DNA from: Saprospiraceae bacterium
Lineage (GTDB): Bacteria > Bacteroidota > Bacteroidia > Chitinophagales > Saprospiraceae
Direction of reading: 5' to 3'
Length of the DNA: 64,000 bases
NCBI GenBank assembly: GCA_029262995.1
Contig: JAJCYH010000023.1
Location: forward strand, 62,001 to 126,000
Shown: positions 18,671-26,286 of the stretch, in pieces
Numbering within the stretch: the stretch's first letter is position 1
Layout: every line of letters starts with the position of its first letter
Position numbers and translations under genes: made by a program
Notes under the pieces: generated by a model
What the model was told of the DNA's origin: nothing
Databases searched by the model: none
Seen by the model: the letters and a program-made list of their open reading frames with translations, nothing else

Positions 18671-20172
18671 TCTTTAAAGTCTTTATTAAACCAATTTCCA
18701 ATAATTTCAGTTTCCATCACTCCACAATCTTTATGTACAAATTCATTAATTGAGTTATGATAAATGTAGTCTTGGGACCATTCCTTATGATTTTCACCAA
18801 TTTGTCTTAAAGCGTCTCCTATAAATAAAACTTCCTCATCTGACATTATTGGATGAAGAGAAAGACGGATCCAGCCTGGCTTCATTGTTAAATCTCCAGA
18901 ATTTATCTTATGGGTTATTGTTTTAGATAGTTCTTCAGAAACTTTAAGGAGGTAATGTCCATATGTTCCTGCACAAGAACAACCTCCTCTTGTTTGAATT
19001 CCAAACCTGTCATTTAACAATTTAACGACAAGATTAAAATGTATATCCTGAAAGTAAAATGATATAACAGATAACCGCTCCTTTACATTATTAGCTAAAA
19101 TCTCTAGCTTCGGAATCGCAGAAAGCTTAGGCCAAATAAGATCTAGCATTTGCTTTTCTCTCGCCTTGATATTGTCAACACCGATTTGATCTTTCAACTG
19201 AATGGCAAATGCTACTCTCATTGTCTGAAGAAAAGCAGGCGTGCCTCCATCTTCTCTTGCTTCTATTTTATCATAATATTTATGCTCTCCCCAAGGATTT
19301 GTCCAATCTACAGTTCCTCCCCCGGGGTTGTCAGGGATTCGATTTTCGTAAAGAACTTTATTAAATAGAAGAATTCCAGCACTACCTGGTCCACCTAGAA
19401 ATTTATGAGGAGAAAAGTAAATTGCATCCAGATTTGCATTTGGCCTATCACTTGGATGCATATCAATATCTATGTATGGTGCTGAACATGCAAAATCAAC
19501 AAAACAATATCCTCCATATTGATGTACAAGTTCTGCCATCTCATAGTAAGGTGTAAAGACACCTGTAACATTGGAACATGAGGTAACAGCAGCAATGATT
19601 AACTTTCGATGTTTGTTTGCTTCTAGAATCCGCTCAAGACTTTCACAACTAACCATTCCTAAAGGACAAGGCTCGATTACTCGAACATCGGCAATTGTTT
19701 CCAACCAGCTTGTTTGGTTACTATGATGTTCCATATGTGTACATATAACCAATGGTTTGTCTTCAATCGTAATCTTATCTTTGAACTTTTCATGCAAACG
19801 TAGTCCTAATATACGTTGTAATTTATTTACAACACCTGTCATGCCTGAATTAGAGGAGATCAAAACATCATCGTCATTAGCATTGACATGCTTTTTAATA
19901 ATTTCTCTAGATCTCATATAAGCTAATGTCATGCAACATCCTGAGCTTGTAGTTTCTGTGTGGGTATTAGCAACAAATGGTGCCACTTCATTAACAAACA
20001 AGTCTTCAATTGGTCTATACATTCTTCCACTAGCAACCCAATCAGCATATATCATGCGCTTTTGACCATAGGGCGTATTAAAGATAAGGTCTTCACCAAT
20101 AACCTTATTCTTAAATGACTTAAAATATTCTTCAAGAGAATTTCCTTGCTTCTTTAAAGATTCCTCCAACAT
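18667..20172 (-). CDS. Class V aminotransferase-fold PLP enzyme (cysteine desulfurase-like)
   Basis: The 501-residue protein has the class V fold: IYADWVASGRMYRPIE, THMEHHSNQTSW, VDFACSAPY, the PLP lysine in YFSPHKFLGGPGSAG (Lys257) and TRGGCSCAGTYGH (Cys398, Cys400) at the position of the desulfurase catalytic loop. It is about 90 residues longer than SufS, with extra sequence at both ends. It could be a desulfurase, a selenocysteine lyase or a related C-S lyase; substrate unknown. Its ATG overlaps the last base of the glmM stop (TAATG), and its end overlaps the next desulfurase by 4 bases, so the three are very likely translated together. Confidence 0.8.
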   Translation of the reverse strand: MLEESLKKQGNSLEEYFKSFKNKVIGEDLIFNTPYGQKRMIYADWVASGRMYRPIEDLFVNEVAPFVANTHTETTSSGCCMTLAYMRSREIIKKHVNANDDDVLISSNSGMTGVVNKLQRILGLRLHEKFKDKITIEDKPLVICTHMEHHSNQTSWLETIADVRVIEPCPLGMVSCESLERILEANKHRKLIIAAVTSCSNVTGVFTPYYEMAELVHQYGGYCFVDFACSAPYIDIDMHPSDRPNANLDAIYFSPHKFLGGPGSAGILLFNKVLYENRIPDNPGGGTVDWTNPWGEHKYYDKIEAREDGGTPAFLQTMRVAFAIQLKDQIGVDNIKAREKQMLDLIWPKLSAIPKLEILANNVKERLSVISFYFQDIHFNLVVKLLNDRFGIQTRGGCSCAGTYGHYLLKVSEELSKTITHKINSGDLTMKPGWIRLSLHPIMSDEEVLFIGDALRQIGENHKEWSQDYIYHNSINEFVHKDCGVMETEIIGNWFNKDFKD

Positions 20173-21545
20173 TACAAGCTATTAATTTGATGATTAAATT
20201 CTTCAATAATACTTTCAGCTTTCTCAGTGGTTAATGCTTCTGCAATTAACCTAATTACAGGTTCTGTATTTGATTTCCTAAGATGTACCCAGGAATTCTC
20301 AAAATCTATTCTAAGCCCATCTTCTTCATTGATCTTGAATTGAAGATAGTTATTCTTTATTTTATTCAATAGATTATCTATTTCTAGATCAGGATCTATT
20401 TCAAACTTTCTTTTAATGATTTTATAACTGGGATAAGTAGCCTTTAACTGAGACATTGTAGTTTTCCTTTCAGCCAAAAGGTTCAAAACTAATACAATAC
20501 CCACAAGTGCATCTCTACCGTAGTGCAGATCAGGAATAATTACTCCACCGTTACCTTCTCCACCAATGGTGGCATTCACCGATTTCATTTTTTCAACCAC
20601 ATTAACTTCTCCTACCGCAGAAGCAAAATGTTCTTGCTTGTATTTATGGGCTATATCAGCTAAGGCTCGGCTAGAGGACATATTGGAAACTGTTGGGCCT
20701 GGTTTTTTAGACAATAAGAAGTCAGCAGCGGCAACTATGGTATATTCCTCACCAAACATAGTACCATCCTCGCACACAAAAACCAGACGATCAACATCTG
20801 GATCTACTGCGATTCCAAGGTCTGCGGATTGAAGCTTTACATTTTCTGAAAGTTGCCTTAAGTTTTCAGGAAGTGGCTCAGGGTCATGATTGAAGTCACC
20901 TGACATTTCAGCATTGATTAATACATATTCACAATTCAACAAATCTAAAAGTGGTGGTATAGATAAGGCGCCAGTAGAATTGATACAATCAACAACAATC
21001 TTAAAATGACAGTCTTTAATCTTAGCAATATCTAGAAATTGCAATTCAAGAATCTTTGAAATATGCTTCTGCAGTAATCCTTTATTTGAAGCGTATGAAC
21101 CAAGGTTTTCAACATTAGAGAATATGTAAGATCTTTCTTCAGCAATTTTTAAAAGCCTTATGCCATCTGCTTCTGAAATAAATTCACCATTCTCATTCAA
21201 AAGCTTTAAGGCATTCCATTCTTTTGGGTTGTGACTAGCAGTAAAGATTATCCCACCTGCTGCATTCTCAAATAAAACAGCCATTTCTACAGTTGGTGTC
21301 GTAGATAATCCTAGGTCTATTACATCAAACCCCATGGATTGTAATGTAGCAATGGCCAAACTGCTTACAATTGAGCCAGATATTCTAGCATCTCGACCAA
21401 CAACTACCTTTTTATTCAACTTTTTCTGATGCAACATGGCACCATAGGCTGCAGTCATTTCTACTACATCAACGGGTGTTAAAGCAGTACCTGCTTTCCC
21501 TCCAATGGTACCTCTGATACCAGATATCTTTTTTAATAAAGTCAA
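20172..21545 (-). CDS. glmM: Phosphoglucosamine mutase (GlmM-type phosphohexomutase)
   Basis: This enzyme interconverts glucosamine-6-phosphate and glucosamine-1-phosphate for peptidoglycan and LPS precursors. Seen: ISGIRGTIGG at the N-terminus, the phosphoserine loop IFTASHNPKEWN (Ser104), the metal loop VDPDVDRL (Asp248, Asp250, Asp252), the sugar loop GGEGNGGVI and the phosphate loop RKSNTEPVIR near the C-terminus. Length (457) fits GlmM; the WNALK after the Ser loop and the overall form match the Bacteroidota proteins annotated GlmM, though phosphomannomutase activity is possible. It leads the minus-strand run to ribD. Confidence 0.9.
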   Translation of the reverse strand: MTLLKKISGIRGTIGGKAGTALTPVDVVEMTAAYGAMLHQKKLNKKVVVGRDARISGSIVSSLAIATLQSMGFDVIDLGLSTTPTVEMAVLFENAAGGIIFTASHNPKEWNALKLLNENGEFISEADGIRLLKIAEERSYIFSNVENLGSYASNKGLLQKHISKILELQFLDIAKIKDCHFKIVVDCINSTGALSIPPLLDLLNCEYVLINAEMSGDFNHDPEPLPENLRQLSENVKLQSADLGIAVDPDVDRLVFVCEDGTMFGEEYTIVAAADFLLSKKPGPTVSNMSSSRALADIAHKYKQEHFASAVGEVNVVEKMKSVNATIGGEGNGGVIIPDLHYGRDALVGIVLVLNLLAERKTTMSQLKATYPSYKIIKRKFEIDPDLEIDNLLNKIKNNYLQFKINEEDGLRIDFENSWVHLRKSNTEPVIRLIAEALTTEKAESIIEEFNHQINSL

Positions 21546-21559
21546 TGGATATTTTTTTA

Positions 21560-21567
21560 CAAAACTA
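21560..21567 (-). promoter_or_regulatory. Candidate -7 element upstream of glmM
   Basis: On the minus strand this reads TAGTTTTG, a full TAnnTTTG match 14 bases ahead of the glmM ATG. No TTG -33 element is at a good distance (the nearest leaves a 12-base spacer), so the call is weak. Confidence 0.25.
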
Positions 21568-21722
21568 AAATTCTATTGTCAATTAAAAATATTCGAATTT
21601 TACTCAATATTAGTGCTTTCCAGAAGCAAATTATCAAAGCGAATAATATTGTTTAACTTCTCAATGCATAATTTGGTGAAAACAATGATTTCAATTTACT
21701 TTGGCGTCACAAATTCTAATCC

Positions 21723-22301
21723 TTGGAAACATTATTAAATATTGATGAATCGCTCTTTAAAGCCATCAATATAGGTTTATCATCCGGATTCTTGGATAAT
21801 ACCTTAATCCCTTTAAGACACAAGTTGTTCTGGGTGCCTGTCTACTTATTTCTCCTTCTTTTTATCTATTCAAATTTCAATAAAAGCAAGTGGCTAATAT
21901 TCATTTCATTAGGATTATCAGTTGGACTATCAGATTTTACATCTAGTAATCTAATTAAAAACAGCATTCAAAGAGAAAGACCATGCCATATTGAACATTT
22001 AAATGCGGTTGCTAGAATTCCATGCTCTAATGGCTTTAGCTTTACATCATCTCATGCAACGAACCACTTTGCTATATCAGCATTTTTATTTATGCTTTTT
22101 CCGTTTTGGGATTACCGGTGGTTGTTATTTTTTTGGGCTGGGATTATTGGCTTTGCACAAATATATGTTGGCGTACATTACCCTTCGGATATTCTGGCAG
22201 GAAGTATTTTGGGAAATATCATCGGGTGGATGAGTTTCCAATTTTATTGCTGGATGTATAATATGTATTATAATCAAAAAAATCTTGAGAATGTCATATA
22301 A
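21723..22301 (+). CDS. PAP2-family membrane phosphatase
   Basis: The 192-residue protein has about five to six membrane segments. The three PAP2 phosphatase motifs are present: KNSIQRERPCH, SFTSSHATNHF and VGVHYPSDILAG, holding the catalytic His residues and Asp. Such enzymes remove phosphate from lipid pyrophosphates such as undecaprenyl pyrophosphate, or from phosphatidate or lipid A; which one is not shown. The start is TTG at 21723: a stop codon lies two codons upstream and no in-frame ATG occurs until the C-terminal half. Its last 11 bases overlap the folD start, which indicates coupled translation. Confidence 0.9.
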   Translation: METLLNIDESLFKAINIGLSSGFLDNTLIPLRHKLFWVPVYLFLLLFIYSNFNKSKWLIFISLGLSVGLSDFTSSNLIKNSIQRERPCHIEHLNAVARIPCSNGFSFTSSHATNHFAISAFLFMLFPFWDYRWLLFFWAGIIGFAQIYVGVHYPSDILAGSILGNIIGWMSFQFYCWMYNMYYNQKNLENVI

Positions 22302-23181
22302 GTTATTAGATGGTAAAGCTTTATCCACTGAAATAAAACTGGAAATAAAAGCAGAGGTTGATCAGCTACTTAGCAAGGGCTTCAGAGCTCCACATTTGTC
22401 TGCAATTCTTGTTGGTAACAATCCTGCAAGTGAAGCTTATATGAAGAATAAGGTAAGATCATGTGAACAAGTAGGATTTAGTTCAGACCTTATCCGAAGA
22501 CCCGTTGAAGCAAGTGAAGAAGAAATTTTGGACTTAGTAAATCAACTCAATAACGATGATCACATCGATGGCTTTATCGTACAATTGCCTCTACCTGATC
22601 ACATAGATGATAACAAGGTACTTTTAAAAATAGACCCTAAAAAAGACGTTGATGGATTTCACCCCTTCAATTTCGGAAGTATGGCTCAAGGTTTAGATGC
22701 TTTTTTACCAGCGACACCTTATGGGATAATGTTGATACTTGAGCGCTATAATATTGATACTTCTGGAAAGAAAGTTCTGGTACTAGGAAGAAGCAATATC
22801 GTTGGAACACCAATCAGCATTTTGTTAAGTAGAAAATCAAATCCTGGAAATTCTACTGTCACGCTTGCACATTCCAGGACATCAAACATTAAAGAAATTT
22901 GTAAGCAATCTGATATTGTGATTTCTGCATTGGGCAAACCATTTTTCATCACTGCAGATATGGTTAAACAGGGAGCAGTAGTCATTGATGTTGGTATTAA
23001 CCGTATTGATGACCTATCAAAAAAATCTGGATCTAGATTAGTGGGAGACGTTGACTTTAATGGTGTAGCTCCGTTGTGTTCCTATATTACGCCAGTACCA
23101 GGGGGAGTTGGACCAATGACGGTTTGTAGTCTTATGCTCAACACTTTAAAAGCCTTTAAGAAATATCGAATGCCTTCCTAA
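22291..23181 (+). CDS. folD: Methylenetetrahydrofolate dehydrogenase/cyclohydrolase FolD
   Basis: FolD oxidises 5,10-methylene-THF and hydrolyses the product to 10-formyl-THF. ATG at 22291 gives the normal 296-residue protein MSYKLLDGK; an upstream TTG at 22285 is less likely. Catalytic Tyr50 and Lys54 lie in SEAYMKNKVRSCEQVG, followed by GFIVQLPLP, KDVDGFHPFN, the nucleotide loop GRSNIVGTP and the C-terminal signature PVPGGVGPMT. It overlaps the PAP2 gene by 11 bases and shares one base with the prmA start (TAATG). Confidence 0.97.
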   Translation: MSYKLLDGKALSTEIKLEIKAEVDQLLSKGFRAPHLSAILVGNNPASEAYMKNKVRSCEQVGFSSDLIRRPVEASEEEILDLVNQLNNDDHIDGFIVQLPLPDHIDDNKVLLKIDPKKDVDGFHPFNFGSMAQGLDAFLPATPYGIMLILERYNIDTSGKKVLVLGRSNIVGTPISILLSRKSNPGNSTVTLAHSRTSNIKEICKQSDIVISALGKPFFITADMVKQGAVVIDVGINRIDDLSKKSGSRLVGDVDFNGVAPLCSYITPVPGGVGPMTVCSLMLNTLKAFKKYRMPS

Positions 23182-23996
23182 TGAATTGGAGCAGAATGGT
23201 TATTGATAATATTAATATCAGGGATAAAGAAATTTTATGTGCTTGGCTTCATTTTGCTGGTGTAGATTCCATAGTTGAAAATGTCCTAGATATTGAAGCT
23301 TATTTTCTGACAGCCAAGCAAACAGAAATCGTTCAAGTGCTTTTGGAGAAAGTTCCTGAACTACGCTATTCAATATTTGAAGTACCAAATCAAAATTGGA
23401 ATGCATTATGGGAATCCAGCTTTTCTCCTATCCACATTGATGACATCTATATTCGTGCATCTTTTCATCCGAAGATTAAAGACCTAACAGAAATAGTAAT
23501 AAGCCCTAAAATGGCATTTGGAACAGGTCATCATGAAACAACGAGTATGATGATTTCTTACTTACAGTCACAAAACTTGAGCGGCAAAAATATTCTCGAT
23601 TATGGATGTGGCACAGGAATTCTTTGCATTATGTCCTTTTTAAAAGGCGCGAGCAAAGTAGTCGGTATCGACATTCAGTTGGAAGCGATTGAGAATACCT
23701 TGGAACATTTGGAGATAAATCTGATGAAGGATCGCAACTATACTATACTACAAGGCGATCTTGATGTTTTAACACTATTGAACTATGATGTAATTATCGC
23801 AAACATTAACAGAAATATATTAAGCTTAAATCATAATAAACTATATAATCTTCTAGATAAAAAAGGAACTCTGCTTATCTCTGGTATTATGCAAATGGAC
23901 AGAGAATTAATTGTAAATCTATATGAGGAAACAGGATTTACACTAATCGAAGAAAGAACAAAAGGGGAGTGGTGCCTATTTATTTTTAATAAATAA
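23181..23996 (+). CDS. prmA: Ribosomal protein L11 methyltransferase PrmA
   Basis: PrmA methylates ribosomal protein L11 using S-adenosylmethionine. The 271-residue protein has an N-terminal substrate-binding part with WNALWESSFSPI, then the methyltransferase domain: SPKMAFGTGHHETT, the SAM loop LDYGCGTGIL (about 136-145), GIDIQ at the end of strand 2 and the catalytic-site motif ANINRNIL. The length is a little under the E. coli enzyme (293). It is translated from the TAATG junction with folD. Its last 21 bases overlap the end of the convergent maf gene. Confidence 0.95.
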   Translation: MNWSRMVIDNINIRDKEILCAWLHFAGVDSIVENVLDIEAYFLTAKQTEIVQVLLEKVPELRYSIFEVPNQNWNALWESSFSPIHIDDIYIRASFHPKIKDLTEIVISPKMAFGTGHHETTSMMISYLQSQNLSGKNILDYGCGTGILCIMSFLKGASKVVGIDIQLEAIENTLEHLEINLMKDRNYTILQGDLDVLTLLNYDVIIANINRNILSLNHNKLYNLLDKKGTLLISGIMQMDRELIVNLYEETGFTLIEERTKGEWCLFIFNK

Positions 23997-24560
23997 ATTC
24001 AATTGTTCAAGTGTTTGTGCTAATGGCAATCCAAGAATATTAGTGTAGGATCCATTAATCGATTCAACTTTACACATTCCTATCCAGTCTTGAATTCCAT
24101 ATGAACCCGCCTTGTCCATTGGGTTATTAGTGTCAAAATACCATTCGGCTTCTTTCTTGTCAATAGTTGAAAACTTTACGATGCTTTGGCAAGTGAAACT
24201 ATTCTTGTAATTTACTGAACGCAAACAAACACCAGTAAAAACATTATGGACTTTATTGCTTAACTTCATTAACATTTCAATACAGTCCTCTTTAGATTCT
24301 GGCTTTCCGTACTCTTTGCCTTCTAACTCAACAATAGTATCTGCCGTAATTAGAATTTCATTTTTATCATTATCCAGTTTAAAGGCCAAAGACTTTTTAA
24401 CCGCAAGAAATTCAGCAACTTTATTCACCGATAAATCTTTAGGATAGGATTCTTCAACATCATTTTTAACTACAGTAAAATTTAGACCTGCTAATTTTAA
24501 GAGCTCTTTCCTTCTTGGCGATCCTGAAGCTAACAGTATATCGTATTCTTCTAAATCCAT
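23976..24560 (-). CDS. maf: Maf-family nucleoside triphosphate pyrophosphatase
   Basis: Maf proteins hydrolyse dTTP, UTP or modified nucleotides to monophosphates. The family motifs are ASGSPRRKELL (11-21), the general-base Asp in ITADTIVELEG (Asp74) with YGKP after it, and the C-terminal DKAGSYGIQDW. Length (194) is standard and the sequence is nearest the YhdE-type dTTP/UTP pyrophosphatase. Its start lies 10 bases inside the end of the prenyltransferase gene, as the last gene of the fdx-iscX-prenyltransferase-maf run. Confidence 0.94.
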   Translation of the reverse strand: MDLEEYDILLASGSPRRKELLKLAGLNFTVVKNDVEESYPKDLSVNKVAEFLAVKKSLAFKLDNDKNEILITADTIVELEGKEYGKPESKEDCIEMLMKLSNKVHNVFTGVCLRSVNYKNSFTCQSIVKFSTIDKKEAEWYFDTNNPMDKAGSYGIQDWIGMCKVESINGSYTNILGLPLAQTLEQLNLFIKNK

Positions 24561-25465
24561 TTATATAGTACTATGAACAACAAACCTGTAAACATATAAA
24601 CTTTTGATAAAATTGAAATAGTCTGATAATCTTTTTGATCGCTGGCAGTATATAACTTTGCACACATTATTAAATTAGGGATTAAAAGGAGTACCATTCC
24701 AATCAGTTTATTCAATAAACTTGAATCAAGAATAGTGACAAGCCAGTATGTAACCAAACTTGCTATAAGCAAAAGTATCAGGAATAAAATTGACTTTATA
24801 CCCTTTAATGAACAGTTAGTAGCTAATGTAATTATATTGAAATTACAATCATTTTCTTGATCCTCAACATCCTTAACGATTTCTCGAAACACATTGACTA
24901 ATAATGCAAAAATGGCATAAAAGGAAAATATTGATAATAACTCCGTTTGTCCTGATGAATCCAACTCTCCTAATTCCCCAATTGCCTTATATTCAGCCAG
25001 CAATAAAATCAATACTACTCCAGAAGTAAACAAACCGATAACAATGTTACCAATTAAAACAGTTGATTTGAGCCATGATGAATAGAGGAACAAAACGATA
25101 AAGGCGAAAATATAGATGAAAATAAAGTTAAATTGCCCAATATAGTTAGCCAAATAATAAGACATAAAGAGTCCAATTATAAATAGTGCATAATATAAAA
25201 TGAGGTAATGAACCCTTGACTTTAATTGACTTTTTTTAAGCGTATGAGAATCCAAGGCAAAATCAAAATAATCATTGATTAGATATCCTGCAGAACATAT
25301 AATTATGGTTACAAGACTAAGAAGAAAAAAATGCCCATTTGCAAATTGCAATTTGATTGTTGTATAAGCAAATACTGGATAGAGTACAAAGAAATATAAA
25401 ACGAGTTGAGATAATAATATCAATAAGAGGTTTAATGGTCTTAATGCAGAAAAGATGGGAGACAT
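24551..25465 (-). CDS. UbiA-family membrane prenyltransferase
   Basis: The 304-residue protein has about eight to nine membrane helices. Two Asp-rich motifs of the family are visible: INDYFDFALDSHT (first, NDxxD) and REIVKDVEDQENDCN (second, DxxxD). UbiA enzymes attach a polyprenyl chain to an aromatic or glycerol-phosphate acceptor. The substrate is not decidable here; in Bacteroidota a maf-adjacent gene of this type is often named geranylgeranylglycerol-phosphate geranylgeranyltransferase. It begins 1 base into the iscX stop and overlaps maf by 10 bases. Confidence 0.85.
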   Translation of the reverse strand: MSPIFSALRPLNLLLILLSQLVLYFFVLYPVFAYTTIKLQFANGHFFLLSLVTIIICSAGYLINDYFDFALDSHTLKKSQLKSRVHYLILYYALFIIGLFMSYYLANYIGQFNFIFIYIFAFIVLFLYSSWLKSTVLIGNIVIGLFTSGVVLILLLAEYKAIGELGELDSSGQTELLSIFSFYAIFALLVNVFREIVKDVEDQENDCNFNIITLATNCSLKGIKSILFLILLLIASLVTYWLVTILDSSLLNKLIGMVLLLIPNLIMCAKLYTASDQKDYQTISILSKVYMFTGLLFIVLYKWI

Positions 25466-25713
25466 TACTTGTTATTGTCTCGCCATTCATAGACCCATTT
25501 GGCTTGGATCATTTCAAGATGACCTTCACTGCAATCCTCTCTTTTACCTTCAAAGTTAGGCAAGTCCAAAACCCATTCTATCAAATCGGTAAAACGGATA
25601 CGATATATCTTGCTTTCACCAAATTCATCACCAAATTTGTCATATAGTCCTATAGCAATATCTTCATGGTCATTCCAGGCAATAGGTAAGTTGTCAATAT
25701 CCTTAAAATTCAT
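25465..25713 (-). CDS. iscX: Fe-S cluster assembly protein IscX
   Basis: IscX (YfhJ) is a small acidic partner of IscS and IscU that modulates cluster assembly. The 82-residue protein matches the family in length and pattern: IAIGLYDKFGDE, the RIRFTDLIEWVLDLPNF core, and the C-terminal LEMIQAKWVYEW. It lies between ferredoxin (9 bases upstream) and a prenyltransferase gene. The link to ferredoxin repeats the fdx-iscX order of the classic isc operon, but iscU, iscA and hscB are not nearby. Confidence 0.93.
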   Translation of the reverse strand: MNFKDIDNLPIAWNDHEDIAIGLYDKFGDEFGESKIYRIRFTDLIEWVLDLPNFEGKREDCSEGHLEMIQAKWVYEWRDNNK

Positions 25714-25722
25714 TTTCTATAT

Positions 25723-26064
25723 TTAATGTTCGTGACCAATTATTAATTTTTGATCTGGTATTATCACTTCCAATTCCGCATCCTCTTTTAAGATAACACA
25801 TTGGCAACCAAGTCTTGACTCAATTCTAGGATTAATGGCACGATCAATGAAATCTTCCTCCCTATCAGAGATTTCCTTTAGGAATTCCTCACCCTTTTCA
25901 ACATAGACATGACATGTTGAACATGCACATACACAGCCACAGTTATGGTTTAGATGAATATCGTTATCTTCAGTAACTTCCTGAATAGTAAAACCTGCCG
26001 ATACATCGTCAATTACTTTATCCTTTATATCTTTATCTTCAAACCTGAAGGTTATTTTAGCCAT
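25723..26064 (-). CDS. fdx: ISC-type 2Fe-2S ferredoxin
   Basis: Adrenodoxin-type ferredoxin that feeds electrons to Fe-S cluster assembly. The 113-residue protein has the cluster ligands in the order C-x5-C-x2-C...C: Cys42, Cys48, Cys51 (HNCGCVCACSTCHVYV) and Cys87 in LGCQCV, with extra cysteines at 44, 46 and 89 in the same region. The spacing and the LGCQ ending match ISC ferredoxin rather than plant-type ferredoxin. It is the first gene of a four-gene minus-strand run. Confidence 0.94.
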   Translation of the reverse strand: MAKITFRFEDKDIKDKVIDDVSAGFTIQEVTEDNDIHLNHNCGCVCACSTCHVYVEKGEEFLKEISDREEDFIDRAINPRIESRLGCQCVILKEDAELEVIIPDQKLIIGHEH

Positions 26065-26286
26065 TATAGTTTTAATTCTTACAATTCAATAAAACAATAC
26101 CATTTATCATCAGCTTTGGTTCAATCAGAATCGGTATTATTTTAAAATAACTGCTTTCAAATGAGCATGCAAAAATAGAAAGCTTATTGGATTTAAGTAA
26201 TATTCCTTTAATTGCTCTGGTTATTATGATAAATTTCATTAAATTTCAAATTAAGATTCCAGTCGATTGCTGTTATAAAATTTCAA

